Numbered from the stretch's first letter, positions 1 to 22,645 are shown. The stretch: DNA of 64,000 nt from Cololabis saira (GCF_033807715.1 NC_084596.1:32186879-32250878), one strand, 5' to 3'. Notes: generated by a model not told the origin, from the sequence alone. Numbers and translations are program-made.

Positions 1-559
1 AAGATTACTCCAGCAAATTAATCACTCCCTTTGTTTCCTTTAAGAGTTCACTTATTGATCTGGCAGTGATATGAAACCATTCTCAGGTGGTCAAATAAGA
101 GTCACAGGATATTGAACCGATAACTGGAGGGACAAACGTGGAGGTCAAAGAAGTTCTGCGCTGGTCTCTGGCTTGTCCCTCTACAGTCTCATATCACTGA
201 CCACCTCTGCAACTTTTTAGTCACATGTTTATCTAAAGGGTTTAATTTATTTAGTCACATTATGTACTAAAGACCTTCTTATCTTATGATAATTTTGTCC
301 ACATGTTTGCGTAATTATATAATCACAGCTTTGCCTCTGACTGCTGTATTTTCAGTGGACATAATATATGTCTGTCTAATTTAGGATATTTCTACACAAG
401 CCTCACACTCCTCATATCCATCCATCCAACTTTTTTCACTTATCTGGGGTCGGGGGAAGTAGCTAAAGCAAAGAAGCCCAGACTTCCCTCTCGCCCACCG
501 CCTCGTCCAGTTCATCTCTGTGGGATCCCAAGGCGTTCCCAGGCCAACTGAGAGACATA

Positions 560-1226
560 GACTGCGTTTACATGCAGTCAATAACCCTTTTAAAACCTGA
601 ATATTAGTAATAACCCGGTTTTGCACGGCCATGTAAACACCAATAACCCCTTTGAATAACCCGAATTTGCTCATATTCCGGTTTTAAAAACCCAAATATG
701 ACCCCTGGGTTACTCCTTTTAAAACCTGAATATTTGGTCATGTAAACGCCAAACAGAATATCCCCATCAAACGGAACAGGAATTTGTTTTCTGCACATGT
801 TCTGTGCGCAAGGAATCCTGGTCTTTTGACGTACTTATAAACATGGAGAAACGCAAGACCACGCCACACTTTTGGAGTGAGGAGGAGACTAATCACTTCA
901 TAAATGCAATGAAGGATATGAACATTTTGGCATTTGTAGACGGTAGAAAGTACCGGGATAGCGAGATTTACAAGAAGGTGAGCGAAAAGTTGTGCGAAGC
1001 AGCATTTGTTTTGAATTTGGATACAGGAAGGAGAAGCGTAAATGACGGTAATTGCGTCATGATGTTCTCCGTGCGTCGCTGGTTTGATCCAGATATCCCA
1101 AATGATTAATTACCATGTATACAGGGATAACCCTGTAAGCTCACGCATGTAAACGGAATATTCCAAATGTTTCAGTAACCGGAATATTAGCAATAACCCG
1201 AATGTTTACTGCATGTAAACGTAGTC
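560..1226 (+). mobile_element. 667-bp non-autonomous DNA transposon carrying a Myb/SANT-like ORF
   Basis: Terminal inverted repeats GACTGCGTTTACATGCAGT (left) and its near-complement at 1208-1226 enclose further AATAACCCG inverted blocks. Flanks are ATA (557-559) and ACA (1227-1229), a likely 3-bp target duplication. An ORF (804-1109) reads FWSEEETNHFINAMK, then VDGRKYRDSEIYKKV, resembling the Myb/SANT-like DNA-binding protein that PIF/Harbinger elements encode beside transposase. The transposase itself is missing. The element is inserted into an older retroelement fragment. Confidence 0.7.
804..1109 (+). pseudogene. Myb/SANT-like domain ORF of a Harbinger-type element
   Basis: The 101-codon frame contains a tryptophan-led helix (WSEEETNHFINAMKD) and a second helix (YRDSEIYKKVSEKL), the pattern of Myb/SANT-like domains. 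The C-terminal half degenerates after NLDTGRR, where a longer trihelix would be expected, so this is probably a truncated relic. It is not a host gene by any evidence here. Confidence 0.5.
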
Positions 1227-1508
1227 ACAGTCCCTCCAGTGTGTCCTGGGTCTTCCCCGGGCGTCCTCCCAGTAGGATGTGCTTGACAGACCTCACCAGA
1301 GAGGCATCCAGGAGGTGTCTCACCAGATGCCTGAGCCACCTTATCTGGCTCCTCTCAATGTGGAGGAGCAGCAACTCTGAGCCTCTTACCCCGTCTGGGG
1401 AGAGCCCGGACACCCCGCAGAGGAAACTCGTTTTGGCCACTTCTACCCACACGACTTGTGACCATCAGTGAGGGTAGGAAAGCAGACTGACTGGAAAATC
1501 AGGAGCTC

Positions 1509-2751
1509 ATTCTCATCCCATTCCTTATGCCTCAAAATAATTTATTATTACTGTAGAACCATGAAGAAAAATATTCCGAATAACAGAACACAAAGCTCCA
1601 AACAAAGCTGCGACACACAAAACTTCAAACAATTACTTGTTTTTTACACAATGACAATTTGAGAAATCCTGACATACAGGCTGTAAAATCAGAAGCCGAG
1701 AAATATTTGTTTCATCCTCACAACCAAATACACGTTTCATCCAGAACATGAAGGAAACAAAAAAGAAAAAAAACTTTTTACAAAGCAGAAGCTGATCACT
1801 CCTCCCTCAATACGCCATCTAAAACTCCTTCTTTAAATGAACATGGTCTCCACACTGTCAACACTATACCCACTATTAAGTGGGCCGATGTCATCATGAT
1901 GATGACATGATGACTTTGTTGTTGTTTTTTAATTTTTTAATTTACGTTCTTTGTAAATTGATGTCTTGGGAAAAAGGGGCAGATTAAATAAGATTCTTCT
2001 TCTTTCTGCTCCCTTTCATTCACAATTTAGGAACGTTTGTGTTTATATTAAATTGTTTGTTGTTTTATTTTATCAATGAATGAAATAAAGAATAAATAAA
2101 TAAATAAATGCATATCTGTCCTTTTCACCAAATCAATCAATCAAACTCTATATGTACAGCATTTTCCGAAAACTTGTGTTAACACAGTGTACTTTACAAG
2201 ATAAAACAATATCTCATAAATGTTTTTTTATGAACTGACAATGATAGAAATAATTGTTGCCACATCTCAGATAAGTCAAAAGCCTTATCCGAAGCAGCCT
2301 GCATTTGTGCAACTCCCTGGTCTTATATTTTTCAGAAATCATATACATCTACGTTTTAAACTGGTCTGTATTCAATTGGAAGTTATTCATTTGGATGCAC
2401 TCTGCAACTTTGCCAGTAGATGTCCCTACATTCTATAGAAACAGAAAAAATGAATCACTACACAATATCCAAATAGGTAATGTTATGTTCAGGAAGTGAT
2501 TAAACTTACAAAAATATGTCAAATAAAACATGTGTTATATACATCTTCATGTTGCAATAGGAAAACATCAGAGCCAGAAGAAAGTTTATCCTCAACAGTA
2601 TCTCAGCACTCAGTCATCTATCAAGGAGCACGATATGACCTTAATATTCTTTGACGTTTGTGTCAACCTCTTATCCTTCACTTAGTCTCCTGGTAAATCA
2701 CACACACACGCACACACACTGCGCTCCCGGCTGCCACCATGCCGACCTTAC
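1509..2751. other. Non-coding, myrip intron or downstream sequence
   Basis: AT-rich single-copy-looking DNA with a short AATAAATAAA run (2085-2108). No exon or further repeat recognised. Bases 1-412 likewise show nothing. Confidence 0.5.
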
Positions 2752-12390
<9,639 letters not shown>

Positions 12391-12587
12391 CTTCAGCACC
12401 TTTCTGGCTGTCAATCACGACCCAACTGATCAGCTTGTTGTCGTCATCATCTGCATAGAAAAGGGAATCAGTATACTGTACATGATCTAGAAAATAGCGA
12501 TAAGAATTGTATGTAATGCCGAATATAGACAACCAACCAACTCTTATTCTCTTCACTCTTCACTTTAATTCAGAGATCTATTTGACT

Positions 12588-12839
12588 TTAAAGCGACACT
12601 ACGTAACTTTTCCACCTTAATATCATATTTCCAGAGTCATTGTGATGGTACATCAACTTCCAACAGGTTTAATGACACCTCTGTCATGGTCTGAGGGGTC
12701 TGTATCGCCTTCACTGGCACTATGTAACTTTGAGGAGCATGGTAGGAACCCTGCCACACTACTGGTAAAGCACTACTGCTTTTGTCCAAAGGAGACGCCA
12801 AACTCAACAAAAGCTGAAAGTTACGTTGTGCTGCTTTAA
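12588..12839 (-). mobile_element. TTAA-flanked MITE, copy 1
   Basis: 252 bases starting and ending TTAA, with terminal inverted repeats AGCRRCACTAYGTAACTTT. It is the same element as 25345-25596 in opposite orientation. TTAA flanks suggest piggyBac-type mobilisation. No coding capacity; the shared ORFs are artefacts. Confidence 0.75.
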
Positions 12840-14541
12840 TATAGCACAATTTATGTATAAAATAATCAATCAAAAAGTGCCACAAAGTATCCAGGGGTTG
12901 CTTCATTTGAAGTAAAGTGCATATTCTTTACAGGGTGCATGCATATTAAAAACACCTATGATAACAACAAACACAGGATCACTGTATTACAACAAAACGA
13001 GTTAACTTATAGAATAAACTTAGTGGTGAAATGAAAACGTGGAACAATTAGTACATTTTCAGCTTTGATGTGTAATACTGTACGGACAGAGGCTATTTTC
13101 TGGTATTATTGTTATGGGACGAACATTTTATCTCCTGATTATTGTTATGGACCGGATGAAGTACATTTGTTAATCATGGAATCTGCCATGAGTAGATATG
13201 TGAGGTAAAATGACAGGGAAGGGGGCGGGAATATATCCAAAGTAAACTTCATTTTAAATATACTCAAAATAAAATGAAGTCAATAACACACTCCTCAGTA
13301 TAAGCCTGTGTGGTGTGGTGAACTGTAAGGAGACATGACCTTTCTTAGAAAAGTACTTTACAACCTGTCTAGAATGGCCTTTACTCCCTTATCCCGGTAG
13401 CTATACTTACCTATGTACCTATGTTATTACATCCTCACACAAAAACATGCAACCTCAAATCAGATAGCGTTGGGTGAGGCCGATGGAAAAAATAACTAAC
13501 TATATTAGATTTTAATAATTGTATGCTCCTCCCTTTGTCTTCTTATTTTATTACATTACTATTTTATATATTGCCGTTTGTGTTGGTTTGTTAACTTTTT
13601 ACACGGCCCGTGGCCAGTTCGCTGCATTTCACTGCCCATCTTGTGAGCATGTGACAAAAATCTTTCAATCTTGAATCTTTTTTTGAATCAAACTTTACTG
13701 TAAGAAAGGAGGCTAACACATCTGGGCCTAGAGGATCCTGGGATGGACCATAAAAGAGTGGAAATGTATACTCCAAATATTTTTTGGAAGAAATGGGCAT
13801 TAAAATCTTCCTGACTAAAGACAAAAAGGAGCATGCAGAAGTACGTCACTCAGCGTCTGGTGGTTTAAAGCAGCATCGTTGCCCTCGGCGAAGACATTAA
13901 TGCAGAGAACTCATACAGTATAAACAATTTTCAACAGAAAGGGTAATTTTACCTTTTTAATACAATTCCCTGATATTTCCGAACTCATGAAGTCTTTTGA
14001 ATGCATTAGAATTGTACAGAACAGGGCTTCTACACTGAGAAAGGTTTGACACTAGAAAAAATACTGAATGCACAACACGTGCATGTAATTTAAATGTCAC
14101 ATTCTTGTGTACATTAACTAACTCCTGCGACATTTGGGGTAATACTACAAATAATATAAAAAATAGTGTACATTCAAACCAGCAGTTAAAAGGCATTTTA
14201 ATGTCGTGCAGAAAGGAAATGGGTATTAGCAAGGAGCAGGAGGGATTTTTTAGCATTAACATTCCAGAGACAAAAATTCCTCTTATAAAGTGAAGAAAAC
14301 CTTTCAATGAGCTTGCATGGGCAAACATTAGTCATCCAACTGAAACATTTTAAAAATAATAGTTTGACTATTCCAATAAATTGTTCTGAATTCAAAAAAC
14401 ACATTTTATCCACATTTTCACAGACTTTGAGCTGTGATTTCAACAGTTGTGAACGGTATCATCAACTAAAGAAAACATGAACCTCATATAATGATTACAC
14501 AAAACAAAATGTTTTGGTTGCCTTTGCAAGATTAATCACCT

Positions 14542-14714
14542 TCATGGATGCCGTTCAGTCCTCCAGACAATCATCTGTATCCTGTTGCTGAAACATTTAC
14601 TAGAATCCAAAAGGCCTGCCATGTCCAGTTTCAGTTTCTCTGCATCGGTAAAGTTGAAGGAAAGAGCTGGGAGTCGCTCTCTGCAGGTCCGATCAGTGCA
14701 GATCCGGTTGGCCT
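14542..14714 (-). other. Orphan exon-like segment with stop codon, unidentified
   Basis: A strong acceptor (TTTGTGTCTCAG) precedes an open frame of 56 codons (ICTDRTCRERLPALSF, then LDMAGLLDSSKCFSNRI) ending at TGA (14542-14544). AAG followed by GTGATT just after the stop could also be a donor. It may be the last coding exon of an unknown minus-strand gene or a 5' UTR exon of myrip, whose start codon lies 2.2 kb downstream. No family recognised. Confidence 0.4.
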
Positions 14715-15723
14715 CTGAGACACAAACAATACAGCCAGATTAGAGTCCACTTCCAGGGTGTTCCTGCCTGCTTGAGCGACATGGGGTCACCGCTTGTGAA
14801 GCTTTATAATAGAATAAATAGGATTGAGTTTACACAAATGCAATAAAAGAGATCATGACGAAGACTGTGACGTTGTTCTTTCTTGTAGGATACACATACT
14901 GTACCATCACTGTGCAACAATCAGACATATTTAATCTTGTTGACTCTTATTGAATAGATTCATGATTTGTTTAGTCTTATTTGCCCCTGCTTGGCAAACA
15001 CTTCAATAACACAAAACCCAAGTTGTTTTGGGCTATATTTTATAATATTTGAATAAATCAGCGACTGGTGTGTACATTTCAAACTTTAAACAGTTTAAAA
15101 ATGTTTTTTGATGGAGAAATATAAGGAACAGATTAGAGCATGTGAAGTGAGGACACCTGGTGGACGCATAGAGAACTACATAAAATGACCAAACATGAGG
15201 GGTAACAGATGCCATAACATCCCTCACAATCAATCATACAAATGTGGATTACAACTGGGGCCGACCGACAGGACAGAGGACACAGGGTTTAGTGCAGGAA
15301 CTATTTATTTATCCAGACACACGTGCAGTCACCCTCAAGCCAGACCTCTGGCTGGTGTGCAGCCACTTCTTATGAAGGCAGGCAGGGTGGAGTGGCTGCT
15401 CCTCCACCCTGCCACACAAATTATAAATATTCACTTGAGGTATTTTGTTATTGCTGCAGTGATTTTGTATTTTAAAATGGATATATTTATGGAGAGTACA
15501 TACAAATATATCCAGAAAGGGTATATGGACAAGCACAATCAAGTATGTAAAAGTATACATTATTGTTAAGGTGGTGTAAAATATTTACTGAATATGAATA
15601 CACAAGTAAACTGGCCAACCAGTTCTTTTTCCACAACTGGATGCTCAGGCAAGAATGATTTTAATATAAACAGCAAAATTAAAAGGAGAGAAAGAAAGTG
15701 GATGGGTGGTGGTTCTACCCAGG

Positions 15724-15776
15724 CCTGGGTTATAAAGGTTATAAAGGTTATAAAGGTTATAAAGGTTATAAAGGCC
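15724..15776. repeat. 10-bp minisatellite, GTTATAAAGG x5
   Basis: Five near-perfect tandem copies of a 10-base unit, ending at a partial copy. Confidence 0.9.
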
Positions 15777-16681
15777 TAATTGCAGTTTGGCCAAGCGTTC
15801 ATGTCCACTCACATAAACAACCGTGATTGGAAATGTTCTTTTTGTTTCAGTACAACATGGGCAACACACATAACTGTAATTTTACAATCTAAGGTTATTT
15901 TCTCACTTGGGGAAAGCATGTAAACCCAAATTGGAAAACACAACTGTGTGTAATTTTAATTGTAGATTGTATTTTTATTTTTTGTATTTTTTTTTTTTTT
16001 TGCAGAGGTATATAAAAAAAACTGATTTTGCTTGTCAACATTATCTCATGAATGAAAGACTGGCATTCCTTTGCTAAAGTTACACTTTTAATTGTCTTTC
16101 TGCTCTGTTTTTATCTTCATTTTGGACATTAAACTGCTAAATTAAACCAGCTTAACTGTTTACTTATTTTTCTGACCAAACACACTCAGATCTTGAAGGT
16201 CAACTGTTGTAGGAGAACTTCTTTTTCTTCTCACCCTAAATTAACCAGCATGACTGCTCTGCAGGTCTCTCTGAGCAACCCAGTACTGTTTGCATGATAC
16301 ACCAATGAATGTGTCAGCAGCCATCAAAAAATGACCTATTCAGGTTTTCAGATGAAATGGCCTTTGTAGATCTTGAACATGTCAATTCAGATTCCTCTCA
16401 CCAACCAACTCATTCTGAATTAGACAAATACTGAGAACGTGTTTGACATGATGAGCAATGAGATCATTGACCTGCGCTAACCTACGAAACTCAGTTCATA
16501 CTGGCTTGTTCACATAATTACCTGAGCTTATCCTGACAGCCTGAGCTCTAGATTGAGACTGACCGTTCGGTGTGAACCAATTTACATGTCTTATCAGGCA
16601 GTGCAAGCAGAATACGAGGAATAAGAACTGCCATTAAAATTATATGGGGGGGAGGGACATTAGCCTTTCCAAACAATCTAT

Positions 16682-18597
16682 ACGTGCATCAGTACGTGCA
16701 CATGCAGCGATTCAAGGTGGTTGGAGATCTGATCTGATAATGACATGCAGAAGATTGGATCAACTTGTCTGATTACACATGCTGTTCTGAGATCAGACTG
16801 AATCAGATTGAATAAACCACTGTAACCAGAGCATGGCTGACTCCGTGACACTAGGTGGCGCTGTACCCGAGGTAACCATGGTAACCATTTCAACAAAGAG
16901 CCACTTCCGGTTGACCTCCGCTTAACAACGAGGAAAGGAAAAAGTGCATTCTAAGGGCCAATCCCAATTCTCCTTCACTCGCCCTTCTTTTCTCCACTCG
17001 CACTTCTTTTCTTCCCTAACCCCTAAAAAAGAAGGGGGAGATTTTAGGGCACTTGAGATCTAGGGCACTTGGCCCAGGTGCCTGTCCCATTTCTCCTACT
17101 CCCCCTCGTTTTCATCCCTAACCTGATCAGGAAGCAGAGAGCCAAAAGCTGTTTTAATTTCAGCTGTAGCGCTGTTAATATGGCACTTTATTAAGTTTTA
17201 ATATTTTTTCAGGTATAAAGGTAACCTTAAGATCCGCAACCGGGGCTCAGTTTATCCAAATAACGCCTGTTAAGAAATTTGACCCGATGTTTTCGGAGAT
17301 GAGAAGAGCCGCCGCCCCCGGGGAGCAACCTCAGCTCACAGCCCGAGAAGAGACGTGTCCGCCGGGTCAAGCTGCTGCGTCAGCCCCGGGAGAGAAACTC
17401 TCTCTGGGACGCTGCTCTGTTGAGAATCACGCCGGCTGAAATAAATCATTTAGGAAGATGTTGGTTTAATAGATGAAATCTAACAGTTGTAGCTACGCCT
17501 GTTAAGAAATTTGCTCCGAAATTTAGAGATTTCTGTCTGCCGGCTCCGGAGTTTATGCCGCGTTCCATTTACCTCGGAAATCGGAAGTGGGAACTGGGAA
17601 TGGCAGCCATCTTGGAATGGTAACTCGGGGGTGGTGAAGACTCTCCCACTTTCCCAGTGGGAAACCCCACTTTGAGGGGCGTTCCAGTTGAAAATTCCGA
17701 CTGGGGACTGGGAAATCCCCACTTCCGAGGATAAATGGAACGCGGCATTAGGTCCGCGTTAAATAGACGCAGCCTACGGCGTAGGGTACGGCGTATTTTG
17801 TTTTTTTTATGCCACAGTTTGCAGATTGATTGTTGATGCGTGGGCTAACGTGTCTGCTGGGATTATTTTGCGAGCTTTTGCAAAAGCGTGCATTTCCGAG
17901 GCACCGCACGGCACGGAACGAGACTCTGACAGCGAGGAATTCGGACTGGCACAGCTGATTTAGCGGAGCTCTTTAATGCAGAAACAGGGGATGAGACTTA
18001 ATGGGTTTGATTAATGTAAAAACTGAAATAAAGTAGCCTACAATCAAACAAAGTTTTGCTCCCGCTGTATTTTTAAATACGCACACTCCTGTGCTTGTGT
18101 GTGTGTGTGTTCTTGTGTGTGTGCCGTTTCGGTCGGTGCGCCGTGTGTGTTTTAAATACAGAAATATGACACATAAGACTGAGGCTATGCCTTTTCACAT
18201 GGCGCCCGTATGGTCGCGAAAATACAGTATTTATATATGAAATGTCAGAATAGGAAATATTTTGACGACACCCCTGAAGCAGTCACACGACACCCCAGGG
18301 AGCTACTACTGAGCAGCGTTGCGTCGTCTCCTTTCACTTCCGGGTGAATCCCCTCCCCCGGGGGAAAACCCCACCCGGGGGAAATTCTCGAGCATGCGCA
18401 GACTGTAATATCCATGTCTCCGTACACATGGCATTAACAAGGCGGTTGCGACTGGCTTATCTAGGTGCTGCAAGCGGGTTGATGAATCCAGTCTGATCAG
18501 ATTACTTGACTGACTTAAGGTGTTCACATGCAGTTTAAAAGTCAGTACGATGTGTGCAAATGATCTCCAACCAGTTTGAATCGCTGCATGTGCACGT
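16682..18597. mobile_element. Composite DNA transposon, 1.9 kb, CpG-rich
   Basis: Ends share ACGTGCACATGCAGCGATTC as inverted repeats and then GGTTGGAGATC. Flanking AT (16680-16681, 18598-18599) fits a 2-bp target duplication, and copy 1 of the local duplication shows the empty site. Inside are the terminus of another element (AGGGCCAATCCCAATTCTCC near 16954), a MITE (17556-17747), and CpG-rich sequence (17280-17760 and 18280-18380). No coding frame seen. Confidence 0.6.
17556..17747. mobile_element. 192-bp PIF/Harbinger-type MITE with TTA target duplication
   Basis: Inverted repeats TGCCGCGTTCCATTTA and TAAATGGAACGCGGCA are complementary over 16 bases and flanked by TTA on both sides (17553-17555, 17748-17750). 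A 3-bp TWA duplication is the PIF/Harbinger signature. Internal sequence is itself self-complementary (GGGAACTGGGAA against TTCCGACTGGGG-type blocks). Confidence 0.8.
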
Positions 18598-18770
18598 ATG
18601 AGCTTAACCTGGATAAAACATCCTTTGTAATTTTTTTTGTGGTAGCTATACTTACAGTTTGAATTATAACATTCTCAGAGAACAGACAGAAACATGCAAC
18701 CCCAATCAGGAAACGTTGAGTGATACTAATTAAAGAAAAATGCCAACGGTGTGATGGAAAAAATAAACGT

Positions 18771-20817
18771 TATTTGAAACAGGTGATTTCAGCCGGTGGT
18801 TGTAATAGTTTGATGCAAAACTTGCATCAAACAAATTATTTTTCTTTAAAAAGCAAAGAGGTGCAGAAAATCGACATGTTGTCAACGAATATGTGATGAT
18901 AAATCACTGAGATATTTAAAAATAATGTTTGTCAAAGAAAGAGAGATAGGAATTTGGATATTTCTGCCTTTGCAATTCATAAAATCCTTAAGCCAGGATA
19001 AAAGCAGTGATACAAATTACAAAACAAATAACATTGGATGAACAAAGAGAATACTTAAAATTACTCTTTATCTTGGTGGAACAATATACATAGCAAGAGA
19101 CAACAGTAATCATAAAACTGGAAAAGACAGGGATCATTGTTGTTCAAAAATATAGATAAGTTAAACTGTCTGTTAGGAAATACACACTTATGGATATAAC
19201 TTTTGGCTAACAAGAGTAACATACTAATAAGAAATTCACAAGTATCCGTCTTTTGCTTATTCTTGAGGAAGCTAAAAAGAACATGCTCAGTGAAATTTAA
19301 ATAGATGTTACAGCAAATATACAAATAAAAAGGTCTACATGTGCTCCACATTGAGCTTCAATGTCAACAAAACTGTATGATGCTATTTCACAATTTCAGA
19401 GATTATTAAATAGTGATTTAAAAATACAAAAAGAAAACGTAAAAAGCCAAGGTGGCATTTATTTTTTCCATGGAAAAACAAACATTTAATTAAAGATAAG
19501 TGGGATGTAGGCAACAGCATTTACATGGCGTTTTACAGGACATTTGTCTCCGTCATAGAACAGCAGATAGCTGCTCTTCAAATGTTTACATACATTTATC
19601 TGATTCATGGAACGGCAAAAAGTTGTTACATGGAAAAGATACATACTAGGTTAAATGCCATACAAGGCATACAATGCATTCATCTATTTATCTTATGCAC
19701 GACAAAGAAATAACTTTAAAAAAGTATATTTTCAATATCTTAGATGACTTACACAAATTGGCCCACTTTTCTGTCAAGGCTCTGTTGGCTCAGGAATAAC
19801 AAATGACTCAGGAGACGAAATTTTAGAGTATCATTCGATACTTACTTTATCATGTTTTTAAAATCAAAGAGCCTTGCCGTATTTAAAATATAAAAATATC
19901 GAAACACCTTTAAAACTATTAAATTACATGGAGGCACAGGATTTTTTTTGTTCATAATTCTGAAACAAGTTTAACTTGGCTTCATCTGTAAAGAATCTGA
20001 TTTCACAACATTTTAGATTTATTTCTATTTCTTCAAGATTATTGTGCTCTTGAATGTTGTTTTATTTCAATTTCAATTCTTCTTTCATTCTCTCATTATG
20101 AATATTCATGTGTTTTATAAACATACAAATATATATTATATATACAGTACCACACAAATAAGGAAAATGCAACATCCCCCTCAGAGATGATCTTGGTCCC
20201 TGTTTTCATTATTATGAAACGAAAGGACCACCTATGGACTCCCTGTGGAGTTTTCTGTTGAAATGGCAGTACTGTAAGTGGGAGAAAGAAACAGGTGCAG
20301 AGTAAATACAGCTGGGAACTCTGGCTGTCGACAGAAAACAAATATAGTAAAATAGTTTGAACATCATGCAGACGATATCAAGTTTTACTCCCCTGAAGAG
20401 TAGTTGCTGGCATGTCCAGGATACGCTTTTAAGTGTTAAGTCAAACTGTTCACTTCAGCTTGTATCATTTGATATCATCATTTCTGCTTTCAACAAGATG
20501 TACATTATCTGTTTTCAACAGATTCACATTTTCCTCTACCAAGAAAAACCTCTGGGTTGTCCTGTAAAGTGTATGAGAGAAATTAACAATTATTGCTACA
20601 TCGGGGACTGTAAGTCTGCAATATTTTACCTCGATGCAGGGTTAGCAAAAGCTACCCGTTGCAGGTTGAAGATTTGTCCTCGGACCCCTCAAGGTCAAAT
20701 CCCCAGCCAATTACGATGCAATCATGTGGACAAAATCTGCACAAAAACACAGACACAAAACCCCCATCATGCATTAAAGGAGACATGAAATGAACTTGTT
20801 TTCCAAGTTGAAACATT

Positions 20818-20910
<93 letters not shown>

Positions 20911-22499
20911 TATATGATACATTTGTGACATGCTTTGTTAAAAAGAAAGAAAGAAAAAGAAACCCATAACTACAGTTCTAAAGCTCACTTTTCAACACTT
21001 TTCTATTGCTTTTGGCATTGCAGCTGTTTTACAGGGTGGAGTCAACTATTCACTTTATCCCCTTCCATCACAGTGTGTGTCTCTTTTGAGATCAGTCGAT
21101 GGGTTTCCATTAGGAAAGGTCCAAGGTCAAATAGTTTGACTCAAATCTAGGAGGATGCAACTTTAACTGGACCAACCTCCTCCCCATCCGTTTCATCTGC
21201 TGTGTTTATTATAGACGTACCTGGTGGCGTCCACAGACTGGCACATGGTGGCAGTAGTGCACCACGTCCAGAAGGAAAAAAAAAAAAGAGTGCAGAACAT
21301 TGAAGGAGCTGCGAAGATTGCAAAGTTCTGTTTGCAGTTTCAATGCACTGCAAAGGTGTCATTGAATGAGAAGAGAAGACTTGAGCTACAAGAGAGGATT
21401 GAAACAGCTGAACATAAATATCTTGTGTCCATTCACTGCCTACTGAATACAACACTGCCCCACCCCAAAATGAAATGCATACATATATCAAGACATTTTT
21501 TTGAGAGAAAAATGTTAGGAGGGACTTCCGTGGGAGGGCAGAAAGCACAAAAATTATTTATCAACTAAATATTTACGTGAATGTCTTACGCCTTCATGTG
21601 TTTATGTTGCAGACTCTACAGAAGGAACAACAACCAAAGCAGCAACTCCCTCATAAGTACAGGATATCCCCACTGTAGACACAAATATAAACAACTTAGA
21701 CAATTAATTTCATCAGAGATGAAGAAATCTTACAGGCAATGAAAAATGTGTGGTGGGATCGACATGAAAATAAAGACTGCAAGCCTCTTTCATGGTTCAG
21801 TTTTTGTTTCTCTCTGATCCCCTCTTCCTACAACACTCAGAATTTGGGCTTCCTTTCTTTTTTTTTCCAGCAAAACAAAGCCAAGTGGAAACGAATGTTC
21901 AGTATCTAAACTCAAACATGTGAGAGGAGCACAGGCATATCTGGAGGATATTTTCTTACCCTTTGGCAACAGGGCGTTGCACAAACAAACACAGCTTTGT
22001 CACATATTGCATCCAAATGAGCTGTTACATGAAGATACACCTCTGCTCTTGACATGTTTTAAACTCATGTCCTTGTTTATTTTTGCAGCGTTTATGTATT
22101 TAAAGTGCTCTAGTAGAAAAGACTTCCATTGTTGGTAAAATGCATGCTGAAGGATTTTATGTGTTAGAATCTGACAAGGACTGGCTTAAGCAGTTCATGT
22201 AAAGAGTAAATTCATGTTCCAAACATGAAATCTTGTTTTTATTATTGTTGATATTTAACATTAAGGCAACTATACAGTTACTTATGCTAATTCACGATAT
22301 CTACACAAAAGGGCTGTTAAAAGGTTAATACCTGTTTTATTACATATTTATACCATGTTTATGTCACAGAAGACAAAAGTGGCTCTTTATCAAATTAAAA
22401 ATGAAACTTGAAGGCTCTTTTTTATGAGGTGCTATCTTACAAAGTTCATGCTGGCTCTGTTTCCGCTGAAGTTTACACTTAAAAACATTGTGTCACGGT
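18771..22499. other. Intergenic, mostly featureless
   Basis: AT-rich, with the microsatellite at 20822 and an RT relic near 20,365 (reading HADDIKFYSPLKSS). The 143-codon frame there has no domain. Confidence 0.45.
20822..20905. repeat. (AT)n microsatellite
   Basis: Pure AT repeat of about 84 bases, followed by AAATATATATG. Confidence 0.95.
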
Positions 22500-22645
22500 T
22501 CAGCTCAAAGAAGGAAATGGTTTGTAATTCCCGCCCACTCGACTGCACCAGTGTGAAAACAAAAGCAGCCTCCTCTACAGGCAGCAGGCCGGCCAGACTG
22601 GAGCTCAAGTACAGCCAGACAGGAGCCACAGCTGAATGAAATACC
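22500..22645 (+). promoter_or_regulatory. Candidate non-coding first exon of ackr4 (5' boundary unknown)
   Basis: This plus-strand stretch is richer in G and C than its surroundings and ends in a good splice donor (ACC then GTGAGTAT). The acceptor CCCTACCAG at 26796-26804 sits just before the ackr4 start, so a 4.2-kb 5' UTR intron is plausible. If spliced this way, the leader holds an ATG (22635-22637) opening a 15-codon frame that overlaps the receptor start. The 5' boundary is a guess. Confidence 0.35.

Larger units (their letters stand above)
413..1508. repeat. Older fish retroelement fragment interrupted by the element at 560-1226
   Basis: Two pieces, 413-556 and about 1230-1508, join into a repeat I recognise from other fish genomes: GAAGCCCAGACTTCCCTCTC on the left; CCTGGGTCTTCCCCGGGCGT and TCTCAATGTGGAGGAGCAGC on the right. 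Removing the inserted element restores continuity. Family name not assigned. Confidence 0.6.
13501..16044. other. Intergenic spacer between duplication copies
   Basis: Holds a LINE-like tail (13590-13680, GCATTTCACTGCCCATCTTG), the orphan exon at 14.5 kb and the 10-bp minisatellite. The rest is featureless. Confidence 0.45.
16045..18770. repeat. Local duplication, copy 2 (lacks the myrip exon, holds a composite transposon)
   Basis: Counterpart of 11400-13500. The transposon at 16682-18597 interrupts it exactly where copy 1 reads AATCTATGAGC uninterrupted. After it, only about 45 bases separate the insertion from the next aligned block, so the exon-bearing part was lost or was never included. 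Confidence 0.65.

Noticed and set aside
12637..12906. 89-codon ORF sharing about 60 residues with the ORF at 25329-25547, suggesting a duplicated gene
   Set aside because: Both lie inside the same TTAA-flanked MITE; the shared protein is a by-product of the shared repeat.
15724..15776. Short direct repeats considered as a CRISPR-like array
   Set aside because: 10-bp contiguous units without spacers in vertebrate DNA; a minisatellite.
20357..20788. 143-codon plus-strand ORF
   Set aside because: No recognised domain; its start overlaps a short LINE RT relic and it runs into low-complexity sequence. Chance frame in AT-rich DNA.
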